From: Musa acuminata AAA Group
Lineage: Eukaryota; Streptophyta; Magnoliopsida; Zingiberales; Musaceae
DNA: 64,000 bases
NCBI RefSeq assembly: GCF_036884655.1
Contig: NC_088354.1
Location: forward strand, 17,108,501-17,172,500
Reading direction: 5' to 3'
The notes beneath the pieces were generated by a model. That model made no database searches, had not been told where the DNA came from, and was given only the letters and a program-made list of their open reading frames with translations. A program made the translations under genes and the position numbers. This document shows, one piece after another, positions 48,457-60,108 of the stretch. Within the stretch, counting starts at the first letter, position 1. Every line of letters starts with the position of its first letter.

Positions 48457-49825
48457 TGTTAGGATCAAAAGCACTAAGAGAGGGGGGTGAATTAGTGTAG
48501 CGGAAAACTTTCGTCAGTTCAAAAATGACTTTCGTACAATAAAATCTGTTTTCGATGAAAACTGTTTTGGAAAGAACTTTAACTTAAGATCAAAACGGAA
48601 GTATAGTTGATGTAAAGCAACGGAAACAGTTTGCAGTTAAGATAAAGAGCAAAATATAAATGCAAACCACGATTTAGAGTGGTTCGGTCAATCTTAGCCT
48701 ACATCCACTTTTGGCTTCCTCCTTCGACGAGGTCACCGATGTCCACTAGAGGCCTTCCTTCAATAGACGAAGGCTAACCACCCTTTTACAGCTTTTCTCT
48801 TTTTGACGGGCTTAGGAGACAACCCTTACATATTTTTACTCCTCTCTTGAATGATCAACACTTAGAAAGAAAGAGGGAGAAGAACTTCTAGCCTTTTACA
48901 ACACTTTTAAGCTCTCGAATACTCAGAATAAAAGCAAGCTTTTTGGTTTTTCTTTCATGCAAAAAGGGTGAGGTTTATATAGGCCCCAATCAGTTTGAAT
49001 TCGGAGCTCAAAAGTGTTTATTCCTGGATTTTTGGGGTCCTGGCGATACCACCGCCAAAACTAGGTGGTACTACCGCTTGTCAAATGTCACTGAGTGGTA
49101 CTACCGCTCAGTTTGGGCGGTACTACCGCTCAATCTGGGTGGTACTACTGCCTGACATCGTTTAGAGACCGAGCTCAGGCGGTACCACCGCCTGACAAGG
49201 GCGGTACCACCGCTAGCAGTAATAACTGTCGGCGGTACCGTTGCCTGACATGGGCAGTACTACCGCCCAGAATTCCTGGGAGACCAAGTCTCCTAGGCGG
49301 TGCCACCGCCGGCTAGGACTTCTGGGTCCAAATAGGCTGATTCATTCGGCCCAATTTAGGTTTGCCAAGGGCCTAGTTGGCCCTAGATTAAGTTAATGGG
49401 ATCACCTCCCAATCTTAACTTAATCTATATGCTAACTATGATAATTAAGACATCAATACTGCAAATTGTGTTCCGGTGCGTCAATCGCTTCTTCCGGCAA
49501 GCTTCCGGCGAACATCCGATGAACCCTCGGCGATGCTCTAGTAGACTCCCGGCAAACTCCTGGACTTGCGATGATATCTTGGCGAGTTCCGACAAGCTTC
49601 TTTGGAAAGCTCCTGGACTTCTCGAATTGTTCCCGCAGAACCTCCGACGATCGTTTGGACTTCTGACGAACTCTCGAACCCCCAACGTGATCTTGGTCTT
49701 GGCTCCGGCTCAACACTTGCTGCATGTCTTACTGCCATCGTAGTTAATCCTACACACTTATCTCAACATATGAATTATATAACTAAATGACAATTGACTT
49801 CATCATCAAAATCCAAGATTCAATA
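48457..49825 (-). repeat. 5' LTR of SIRE-like copy 2
   Basis: It starts TGTTAGGATC and ends GATTCAATA, about 1.37 kb. The 49040-49315 section is the clearest GGCGGT-N3-ACCGCC array in the window, with about ten copies. The right end abuts a plus-strand SIRE-like LTR fragment. Confidence 0.8.
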
Positions 49826-50391
49826 GGTGGTACCACCCAATAATGGTGGGGGTACCGCTAGTACCCCGAAATCCGGGGATGTAACACTTTTTGGCTTCAG
49901 TTCTAAAGCCATTAGGGCATATAAATACCCCACCATTTTTTGCATGAAAGGGCACAAAAGTGTGAACAATATCTTAAAGTCTTGGGATGTTAAGTGTTGT
50001 AAAAGTGCTAAGTCTTGTGATCAATCAAGAGAGGTGCGAGGCTCGTAAGAGTTGTATCCTAAATCCGTGAAAAAGAGAAAGTGCTATAAAGAGGGTGGTT
50101 GGTCTTCTCCTATTGAAGGAAGACCATTAGTGGATGCCATTGACCTCGACGAAGGAGGAATCGAAAGTGGATGTAGGTCATAATGACCGAACCACTATAA
50201 ATTCCGGTATGCTCATTTCCATTATGTTTTTTTTTACTACTATTACTTTCTAAGTTAATTGCTAGTTCATTTATTCTAAAGTCAAGCACTTTCCGAAATT
50301 GGTTTTCAATGAACGAATATCTTACAAAATCGATGATTTTTTCGTTGCACTAATTCACCCCCCCCCCTTTTGTGTCGCTCCTGTCCTAACA
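49826..50391 (+). repeat. SIRE-like LTR, 3' part, plus strand
   Basis: The 3' portion of an LTR ends CCTAACA. It includes ATATAAATACC (from about 49919) as a TATA box and GACCGAACCACTATAAA near 50186. The first part of the LTR is missing. Confidence 0.75.
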
Positions 50392-50897
50392 ATTGGTATT
50401 AGAGCAAGGTCATTCTCGTTTGGTTTAAAACTCAAGAGAGATGACATTTGCCGGCAACCAAGAGGGTCACTCTATTATACATCCACCCATGTTCAATGGG
50501 CTGATTACATATATTGGAAGACTAGAATTAGGATTTTACTAATTTCTATAGATTTTGAGTTATAGAACATTATGGAAAATAAATTTCAAAAGTTATCTCA
50601 TCCTATGAACGATTATAATGAGTTGGAGAAGAAGACTTTCACTTTAAATGTCAAGGCTATGAATGCCTTGTTTTACGCTTTAGATAAAAACGAGTTTAAT
50701 CGAGTATTTATTTATGAAACGACTTTTGATATTTGGCACACACTCTGAAATCACTCACAAAGACACTAGTCGAGTAAAGGAGTCAAAGATAAATCTTTTA
50801 GTTCATACTTATGAATTATTTCGGATAAAGCCAAGCGAAACTATTATTAACATGTACACCCGTTTTATGGATATCGTCAATAGTTTAAAAGCTCTTG
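50392..50897 (+). pseudogene. SIRE-like leader and gag N-terminus, plus strand, decayed
   Basis: The primer site TGGTATTAGAGC is at 50394-50405, and gag starts near 50440 with the codon-7 position intact (CAA). Stops and a frameshift follow (near 50560 and 50745). The gag core is open again from 50714, then is cut at 50898 by a gypsy LTR. Confidence 0.75.
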
Positions 50898-51343
50898 TGA
50901 CAGAACCCTTGCAGATTCTAAGCTTGGGGTTAATTTTTTTAGGGGATCGGCCTCCTTGGAACTTTATAGGGGTTCCTTCATCCAAATTGCTACTCAAAGG
51001 CTGCAGAAAAGATTCATCTATTGCTTGTTAAAAGAGAATGAATACATGGCTATTTATAGGGCTTCTAAACCCTAACTCATAATAGGACTCCTACTTAAGA
51101 CTCCTATTCCTTTACAACTCCTAATGCTTCTCTAAGAAATAACCTCTTAATCCTAGCCGACCTTTTCACCTCTTTAATAGGGGTCGGCTAGGTAGGTTAA
51201 CATGAATGCCACTCTCAATTAGGACTCTCCTAGCAATAGTCCTAACAGACCCACCATCTTCAAATCAGCCTTGTCCTCGAGGTTGGGATTCCATGAACTC
51301 AGGGAACCCTTACATGAATACCAAATTCTTTGAGTTGGCAATT
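50898..51343 (-). mobile_element. Ty3/gypsy LTR and adjoining 3' end fragment
   Basis: 50898-51247 is a 350-bp LTR in minus orientation (TGACAGAACC...CCTAACA as displayed). 51248-51343 reads on the minus strand as the end of a gypsy pol (LEDKADLK) and its purine tract. It is related to, but distinct from, the element at 36687-40124. It interrupts the SIRE-like gag. Confidence 0.7.
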
Positions 51344-52956
51344 TGTTGAATCTCGTATTTTGATAATGAAACCAATTGATAATTATGTTTATGTTTAACT
51401 GCATTTTGAGTGATACAGGTCTACTCGATCAGGATTAGACAGTTAACGCAGGAGGAATTGACGTTGCGCCGGAGGAGATCACATCAAGATATTGGACGGT
51501 AGAAGGCTTCGGACGTTGGGCATCGGGCCAAGGAGAGCGAAATTACGCCAAGGATATCGGGGTTACGGAGGTCAACCGCCAATTGGGCAACAAGCAGCAA
51601 GAGAGGATGATGCACCGAAGAATCGGACGAAGCGCCAACCAATGACGTGCCGGGCAACAGAATGTCAATTCGCGTTGTAATAATTGTCTAGATCGGAGTA
51701 GAGTTTTAGCTTGTGTGTGCAGGATTAACTATGATAACGACGAAGACATAAAGCAAAACAAAGTGTCAGAGTTAAGCACGAAGGATTCATTGCGAGTTCA
51801 AGAGTTCGACGGAAGTCCGAAGGTTCGTCGGGAATGCTGCCGGAACTAGCCGAGAATGAGTAGGGAGCTTGCCGAAGGGTTTTTCGGAAGCTCGCCGGAA
51901 GGTTCGTTGGAAGTTTATGGAGCTCGCCGAGAAAGATCGGAGCTTGCCGAAGAAGCTCGTTGGAACTCGTCAAGATCAAATCGTGAAGTCTAGGAGCTTG
52001 CCGGGAGTCCGCAGAATGGTTTCCGAGAGTTTATCGGAAAACCGTCGGAAGTTCGTCGGAACCTTGCCGGAAAAAGTCTTGACTTACAGACTTTGTAATA
52101 GCTTAGAAAATGTCTTTAAATTCATAGTTAGCACGTTAATTAGGGTTAGGATTAGGTGTTAATCTTATAACCCAAGTAGGGGCCAATTGGGCCCGAGTTC
52201 GGACTGATTTGGGCCAAGTTTGGAGCCCAACCAATGAGCTGAATTGGCCTAGGCAGTGGCACCGCCTAGGCTGGGCGGTGGCACCACCCAGCACCCAAGA
52301 GCTGGGCGGTGGCACCGCCCAGCACTGTCAATGTCTGACAGTGACAGGCGGTGGCACCGCCAGCATCGGGAACATAAGAGAATTCAAATTTTTGGAGCCC
52401 AAATTTGAATCCTCTTGAGGCCTATAAATACCCCTGAAGTCTCAGCTGAGAATACAACTTTTTGAGCAGCAATTGTTTGAGAGAAAGGTCTTAGAAAAGT
52501 CTTTGCTAGTCTTGTTTTCAATTTGCTAGTGTTCACCTCCTTCTTTCTTGCTAAAAATCTGTAAGAGAGTGAACCGCTTGTAAAAGGTTGTAAGAGGGGT
52601 ACTTGCCCTTCCATTTCAAGAGATTCGCTAGTGGAAGGTGGGAGCCTCATCGAAGGGGGGGCCTCGCAAGTGGATGTAGGTCATTTGACCGAACCACTAT
52701 AAAATCGGCGTAATCTCTGGTTTGCATTTACTTATTGTCATTTATATTACTGCAAACCATTTGTACTTTAATGCTATACTGTTTTGTCTCCGTCTTACTT
52801 ATCTCTTCAAGTTAAAACGCAATCGAAACGGTTTTAAACGAAAACGTTGATTTTATCGTACGAAGTTTCCGAAAAGTGTTTAAATCATGAAAAGTTTATC
52901 GCACTTCACCGCTGCACTAATTCACCCCCCCTCTTAGTGCCGCTCCGATCCTAACA
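51344..52956 (+). repeat. SIRE-like 5' LTR, plus strand, full length
   Basis: It starts TGTTGAATCTC and ends CCTAACA, 1613 bp. A TATA box TATAAATA lies at 52423-52430. The array at 52250-52370 uses GGCGGT-GGC-ACCGCC rather than the ACC/GGT-centred form of other copies. The primer site TAGTATCAGAGC at 52959-52970 follows. Confidence 0.85.
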
Positions 52957-53006
52957 ATTAGTATCAGAGCCCGGTATTTCTCATTTCGGATTTACACCCG
53001 AGAGAA

Positions 53007-54046
53007 ATGTTTCTTCATGGCTTTCAAGAGGGCTTATCGGTTTTTCGTCCACCGTTGTTCAACGGATTGGACTACACTTATTGGAAAACTCGAATGAGAG
53101 TTTTCTTGATTTCTATGAATTTGGATTTATGGAATATCATTGAAAACAGTTTTCAACTTCCCTCTAAACCGATGAACGAATGGTCGGATTTGGAGAAGAA
53201 ATATTTTTCTTTAAACGCAAAGGCTATGAATGCCTTATTTTGCGCTTTGGACAAAAATGAGTTCAATCGGATTTCTACGTGCGAAACGGCTTTCGATATT
53301 TGGCGAACACTTGAAATCACGCACGAGGGAACTAGTAGAGTCAAAGACTCGAAAGTTAACATTTTATTGCATGATTTTGAGCTTTTTCAAATGCAACCAA
53401 GCAAGACTATAGGCGACATGTACACCCGTTTCACGGATGTTGTCAATAATCTAAGAGTTCTTAGTAAATCTTTTTCGAATTTTGATCTCGTAAGTAAGAT
53501 CTTAAGATCCCTTCCAAAAAGGTGGGATTCTAAAATAACCGCAATACAAGAAACAAAAGATTTAAATATTTTTCCACTTGAAGAACTAATTGGTTTGTTG
53601 ATGACATATGAAATTGTGCACAATGCATATGATAAACAAAATCACCTTCCAAAGAACAGGAAGGATTTGGAACTCCGGACAAATGGATACCACTTGAGCA
53701 ATGACTCAAGTGATGAGGACAATGATGAACTTGAATTTCGAATACTAAATCTTAATAAGTTTATTAAATAAAAATCTAAAATAAATAATGAACTTGAACG
53801 GAGGAAGAGGCCAAAGAAGAGGAAGGCAACCAAGGATGAATCAAGAACTTCCAAAGGTGAAACGGCGAATTGGGCTTTGACGGGCTTCGACTACAAGGTA
53901 AGTAACTCAACTCTCTTTAATTATTTTGAAATTACTTGATGTTTTCCATGATGCATTTTCTCTTTTCTTTTGAATAATTATTTTTCTTGAAAATTGTATG
54001 TTTTATGTTAATCGAATAAAATGTTAGATTTAAATAATCATATATA
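53007..54046 (+). pseudogene. SIRE-like gag, plus strand, truncated
   Basis: The 254-codon frame 53007-53771 covers the gag N-terminus and core (RPPLFNGLDYTYWKTR, NALFCALDKNEFNR, KILRSLPKRWDSK). After a TAA, similarity goes on to about 54046 (acidic stretch, DVFHDAF), with no zinc knuckle recognised. Family A LTR sequence then begins, so pol is missing. Confidence 0.8.
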
Positions 54047-55535
54047 TGCTAGTCATAGGTGCCCAGCAAGCCAATCACGTGAGTGATGGCACGTGTGACT
54101 TGATACATAATCTTTTTGCTTGTTATATTTTGGCGTATATCACTTTATAACTATTGCATAAATGCATACATATATTGTGATGTCCTTGGATTTGTGCAAT
54201 GGGAATCGGATCGTGATGAGATCACGATAATGAGATCGGTTCACCTTTAACACATATCCTAAATAATCCCGGTCATAGGTTACTCGAGAGGGACATCGTG
54301 ATAACCGGATAGACTAGTGTGCTGTATACCCGTCCATATGATGGATGCAGCTGGTCTCATAGCTGCTCGTGTAGGGACACTAGGGATACAGTACAGGTGC
54401 TCATTGGAGAATGAGTTCACTGATTGATCCGTTTACGGAATGCTGGATGGTTGATGATGCCTTATTGTCAGACAGCGATTTCGTAGTCCTAGTGGTGTAT
54501 CTGGTACTTAGACTTGAGACACCAAGGATGTCCTGTATGAGTGCTCCACTCTTTGATACCAGACTTATAGGTTTGGCTGTCCCCAGATCTAGTACAGCTG
54601 GTCATTGGGAGTGGTAGTCGACCTTACGAGGGCTATTGAGTGTCAATAGAGGATCATCCACTCTCGGCATCATGAGAGGAATATCCTATGTGTTCTTGCT
54701 CAGACAAATCCCTAGCCAGGGTCATTCGGGTTGAGAGAGAAAGAGTTCTCCGGGAGAATCCGATTAGAGCGAGACTCGAGTAGAAACCGTATGGGTCTGA
54801 CAACACCATGCTCGATATACGGTCTCTAGGATATTAGATGGATGATGGACTATAGGTACATGGTAACTGAGGACAGATAGGTCCAATGGATTGGATTCCC
54901 CTGTATCATCTGGGGACTACGGCGTAGTGGCCTAGTACGTCCGTAGTCGATGAGTCAAGTGAATTATTACAGAGATAATAATTCACTCAGTCAGAAGGAG
55001 TTCTGACAGGTATGACTCACGGCCAGCTCGATATTAGGCCTAGAGGGTCACACACATATGGTAGGCATTGCGATAAGTAGAGGTTCGGATATGAGATATC
55101 CGACGGAGCCCTTGTCTTATTGGATGCAGATCCAATACCCACTAGGGAAGGACCCATTAGGGTTTGACACGGGATCTCTATAAATAGGATGGATTCACAG
55201 CCTCATAGGCTAGAGTCTTTGCTTGTCTTTCCTATTCTCCTCTCCTTCTCCACCTCAGAGCAGGCCTGGAGTTTTGAGGAGCGTCGTCGCAACCCTACTA
55301 TGTGGATCACCGCTAGAGAGGAGGACGACCTCCTTCACCCTCTCCTAAGGATCTGCAAGGAAACAGGGATATACGATCTCCCTAGGTAACACAATCTCTA
55401 TATGCAGTTTTGTGTTTTGCGGATTTTTGCGCACCAATCTTCGCACGACGACGAACATCTTTTTGGGAATCGGGGATTTTTGTTTTCTTGTTCTTCCGCT
55501 GCGCATATGATGTCGTCCCCAATGATTTCCCAACA
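54047..55535 (+). repeat. Family A Copia 5' LTR
   Basis: It ends CCCAACA one base before a perfect primer site. The start at about 54047 (TGCTAGTC) is an estimate from where SIRE-like gag similarity stops. From about 54590 onward it aligns with 1860-3007. A promoter-like TCTATAAATAGG lies near 55174. Confidence 0.7.
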
Positions 55536-57015
55536 GTGGTATCAGAGCCAGGTTGTTCGTGCGAATGATTGGTTTTGAACTGCGTGTGTTATGTTTAGCG
55601 AGAAAGGGCAGCAGTTGCTGCCCTCGATCTGCGTGCGTGCAGCTCAGCCGAAGGCAGGCAGCACAGCGCCGGCGTATGCACAAGCGCTGCGTCTGCAGCA
55701 GCCGGCCGGCGGCCTGCTTGCAGCAGGCTTGCTGCCGGCGGGGCTGGCAACCCACGGGCAGAGGCGCCGCAGGGCAGCGGCGCCTGCCGCCAAAAGGAAG
55801 CGGCGCCTGCCGTCGTAGGGCAGCGACGCGCGACGCCTGCCGCCGCTGCTACCGCGGGCGAAACCCCCCCACAGGGGCGGCCGCCCGGCGGTACAGCACC
55901 GCCTGCTGAGGCAGCGGCGCCCGAAGGGGGCGCCCACCAGCAGCGGCATCGCCGCCAGCGGGCGTGCCGCCTGCAGGCGAGGGCAGTGCCCTCGCCCCGC
56001 CGCACAGGCCGCCGCCGCACAGGCCGTCTGCGAACCTCCATTATATTTCTCGTTTATTGTCGGGCCTGCGTGCCTATGATTAAGTTGTAATCACATGAGG
56101 AGGCGCAGCGGGAGCGTGGATGCGATAGCGGGACCCACGAGACGGACGATCGTGATGCATGGAGATGCATCAAGATGTCGACGAAACCGACGAGGACGAG
56201 ATGGACGATCACAGGGCATGGAGATGCACCGTTGCACACATAGATCTTGATGTGAGTGATTAGGCCTACTGGCTCGGGCCTAATCATATTAGGTTGTGGT
56301 CCATGATCATCTGGTGTGATTGCTTATACACATACTAGATATGTATATATATTTGCATGCGATGTAGATATATATTAAATATTTATATGTGTGACATGTC
56401 ATATTAGGAGACCAAATTATAGAAACATCTCTCGATAATATTAAGTCGGTAAACGTGAGGCAATTAGATTGACCCACGTGGCCTTCCATCGTTATGAGTA
56501 GGAATCGATTCCCGGTGTAGGTTGAGTTGGTCGAGTCCCTCGAGACTCACCTATATTGCGATTCGCTATCGTACTTACGACATAGAGATGTCACCGGTGA
56601 CCTGAGGACATGGTATGCTTGGTCGAGTCCCTCGAGGGTATATCATCAAATCAGACTCATCTTGTAACGAAGGTGTTGACTTAACCGAGCATCATGGTTG
56701 GTCGAGTCCCTCGAGGCCATGGTGATTCGGAGGCCGAACAGGACAGGAATCACAAGGAGTTGTGATCGGCAAGAGTTGCCTACCTTTTAGGCTTAGTGTG
56801 ATTGGTCGAGTCCCTCGAGGTTACACTAAGACGTTGATTGGATCCTGATCCCCACTAGAAGTCTGCCGGAGACTTCCGTTTTACGTGCTGAGGGTGTCGC
56901 GTGACTCGATAGTAAAATAGTGGGAGCATATTAAGATAGAAGTCCATATCTTGATAGTTTATTTCTTGCAAAATATGCATGTTATACATTTCTGCTACAT
57001 CTTTATTTTCAGAAA
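55536..57015 (+). mobile_element. Family A Copia leader with primer site, GC-rich block and hairpin repeats
   Basis: TGGTATCAGAGC is at 55537-55548. A very GC-rich block (about 55600-56040) is absent from the left copy. Four exact copies of GGTCGAGTCCCTCGAG lie at 56529-56544, 56621-56636, 56700-56715 and 56804-56819. The rest aligns with 3180-4162. Frames in the GC-rich block (for example 55553-55909) are composition artefacts. Confidence 0.8.
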
Positions 57016-57813
57016 ATGTCGCTTTCAAATCCCTTACGTGGCATACTTGATGTCAACCGCCTCACTGGTCCAAATTATACGGATTGGCTCCGTAACTTGA
57101 GAATTGTTCTCACAGCGGAGAAAATAGTGTACGTCCTTGATACAGTGATGCCTACGCCCGAAGAAGGGGCAAGCGAGGATGAGATCGCTCGCTACGTGAA
57201 GTACATTGATGACTCCACTCTTGCTCAGTGCTATATGTTGGGCTCTATGACTCCAGAGTTACAGAGACAACATGAAAAGATGGATGCCAAATCCATTCTC
57301 CTACATGTCCGCAAATTGTTTGAGGAACAGGGAAGGACTCAACGATATGAGATATCCAAGAGCCTTTTCCGCGCTAGGATGACTGAGGGGACACCGGTTC
57401 AGAACCATGTCCTAAAGATGATTGAGTGGATAGAGAAACTCACAGGTCTAGGAATGGTCCTAGAGGATAACTTGTGTGTGGACATTGTGCTTCAGTCCCT
57501 ACCAGATTCTTTTTCATAGTTCATAATAAATTTTAATATGAACAAGCTTGAGGTGACTCTCCGAGCTCCTCAATATGTTGAGGGAGGCAAAGAGTACTAT
57601 TAAGAAAGAGAAGCCAGTTCTCTACACTGGTGAGACCAGAAAGAAAAGGAAAGCAGAAAGGTCCCTTAAGAAGGGAAAGGGCAAGGGCAAACAAGGTAAA
57701 GCAAAGGTTGCTAAGAAAGACCCAACAAAGGACAAAGGCCAGTGCTTCCATTGTGGTAAAGATGGGCATTGGAAGAGAAACTGTAAAGAGTACCTTGCAG
57801 AAAGGGCGAAATA
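57016..57813 (+). pseudogene. Family A Copia gag, one stop and one frameshift
   Basis: Gag is open from 57016 to a TAG at 57517-57519, where the left copy has CAG (Gln). A frame change follows near 57560. The lysine-rich tail and a complete CX2CX4HX4C zinc knuckle ([14 protein letters not shown], about 57742-57783) are then in a new frame to 57813. Gag would bind element RNA and form particles; this copy cannot make it in one piece. Confidence 0.85.
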
Positions 57814-57841
57814 AAAGCTTGATGAAGCTTCAGGTACATTC

Positions 57842-60108
57842 ATGATCAGTCTCCATTTGTCAGACTCTTATGATAACACATGGGTATTGGATACCGGTAG
57901 TGCTTATCATATATGCAATTCGTTGCAGGTTCTGGCAAGGCCTAGGAGACTAGAGAGAGGCGAGATGGACCTCAAGATGGGTAATGGAGCAAAAGTTGCT
58001 GTATTAGCTGTTGGCGAGGTCGCCCTACATCTGACTAGTGGAGCTTTTATTGCATTAGATGCATGTTATTTTGTTTCTTCTATTATCAAAAACATTATCT
58101 CCATTTCATGTTTAACAGTTAGTGGATATAAATTTGTTTTTGAGAACAATGGTTGTTCGATATTATTAGATGATAAGATCATCACGAAAGGAACATTGCA
58201 TAATGGTTTATTTATGTTAGACACCACTCCACATATCATGAATGTAAATGTGTCCAAAAGGAAACGAGATGAGTTGAACAGTGCATACCTGTGGCATTGT
58301 AGGCTAGGTCACATCAATAAAAGAAGGATTCAAAAGTTGCTAAATGATGGATATCTAGATCCATTCGACTATATGTCTTATGCAACTTGTGAGCCTTGCA
58401 TTCGTGGAAAATTGACCAACTCTCCATTTAGTGGAACTGGAGAGAGAGCCACTGAGTTGTTGGAACTCATACATAGTGATGTATGTGGACCCATGTCAAC
58501 TCATGCCATTGGAGGTTACTCCTACTTCATTACATTTACTGATGATTTCTCAAGGTATGGATGTGTGTACTTAATGAAGTACAAGTCTGAGGCCTTTGAG
58601 AAATTCAGAAAGTATAAGAATGAGGTGGAGAACCAGACTGGAAAGAGTATCAAAACTCTTCGATCAGATCGAGGATGTGAGTACTTAAGTACAGAGTTTA
58701 CTCAGTTCCTCAAGGACCATGGGATATTATCCCAATGGACACCTCCTTATACACCTCAGCTCAATGGTGTCTTTGGAAGGAGGAATCGTACGCTATTAGA
58801 TATGGTACGGTCCATGATGAGTTTCGCTGACCTACCCATCTCATTCTAGGGATATGCCCTAGAGACCGCAGCTTACCTTCTGAACAGAGTTTCAACTAAG
58901 TCGGTAGTGTCTACACCATATGAGATATGGAAAGGGAAGAAGCCTGATCTTAAGGTTGTTAAGATTTGGGGCTGCCCTGCCCACGTTAAAAGACACAACC
59001 CCGATGAGTTAGAATCAAGGACAGAGCGATGCATATCAGTGCGATACCCCAAGGAAACTTGTGGGTATTACTTCTATCATCTCGAGGACCAAAAGGTCTT
59101 TGTAGCTAAGAGAGCAGTGTTCCTTGAGAAGGAACACATTCTTGGCGGAGACAGTGGGAGAATGATAGAGTTGAGCGAAGTTAGAGAACCAAGCTCAAGC
59201 ACCACTCTACAGCCCGAGTCTGTTCAGGTACCTAATACACAAGTTTCAACTTTACGCAGGTCTGATAGAGTATCTCATCCTCCTAAGAGATATGTGGGAC
59301 ATATTAGAGGAGAGGATGCTGAGGATATTGATCCTCAGACCTACGAGGAGGCTATTATGAGTATAGACTCCGGGAAGTGGCAAGAAGCCATGAATTCTGA
59401 GATGGATTCTATGTACTCCAATAAGGTTTGGAACCTAGTTGATGCGCCCGAACGTATTGTACCCATCGGTTGCAAGTGGATCTTTAAGAAAAAGATCGGA
59501 GTAGGTGGAAAGGTAGAGACCTATAAAGCAAGGCTAGTGGCTAAGGGGTATCGTCAAAGGCAAGGTGTTGACTACGACGAAACCTTCTCACCCGTAGCAA
59601 TGCTAAAATCCATCAGAATTCTATTGGCTATTGCAGCACACTATGATTATGAGATCTGGCAGATGGATGTGAAAACCGCATTCCTCAACGGGAACCGCGA
59701 GGAGGAGGTGTATATGATGCAACCTGAGGGATTCGTGTCCAAGAACTGCCCAGATAAGGTGTGTAGGTTGCTTAGATCCATTTATGGACTAAAGCAAGCT
59801 TCCCAAAGTTGGAACATAAGATTTGATGAGGCAATCAGATCTTATGACTTCGTTAAGAACAAAGATGAGCCTTGTGTGTACAAGAAGGTAAGTGGAAGCG
59901 CTATCACCTTTTTGGTGTTATATATGGATGACATCCTCATCATTGGGAATAACGTAGGAATGCTATCCACAGTAAAGGCTTGGTTATCTAGACACTTCTC
60001 CATGAAGGACTTAGGGGAAGCATCCTATATCTTGGGGATTAGAATCTATAGAGATAGATCCAAGAGGATGATTGGCTTGTCCTAGTCCAGGTACATAGAA
60101 ACCATTGT
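57842..60108 (+). pseudogene. Family A Copia pol: protease, integrase, partial reverse transcriptase
   Basis: 57842-58849 encodes protease (DTGS at about 57891) and integrase, with the zinc-binding H-H-C-C region (WHCRLGH...CEPC) and catalytic aspartates (HSDVCGP, RSDRG). The third catalytic position reads GVFGRRNRT, with Gly where Glu is required. A TAG at 58847-58849 breaks the frame. 58850-60085 continues in the same frame through the integrase C-terminus into reverse transcriptase (GCKWIFKKK, DVKTAFLNG, YGLKQAS, YMDD). Another TAG follows at 60083-60085, and similarity ends near 60108, facing the SIRE-like pol on the other strand. RNase H and the 3' LTR are missing. Confidence 0.88.

Noticed and set aside
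55553..56041. Frames of 75-148 codons on both strands in the family A leader
   Set aside because: They are explained by the GC-rich block. No similarity or start context supports a gene, and the left copy lacks the block.
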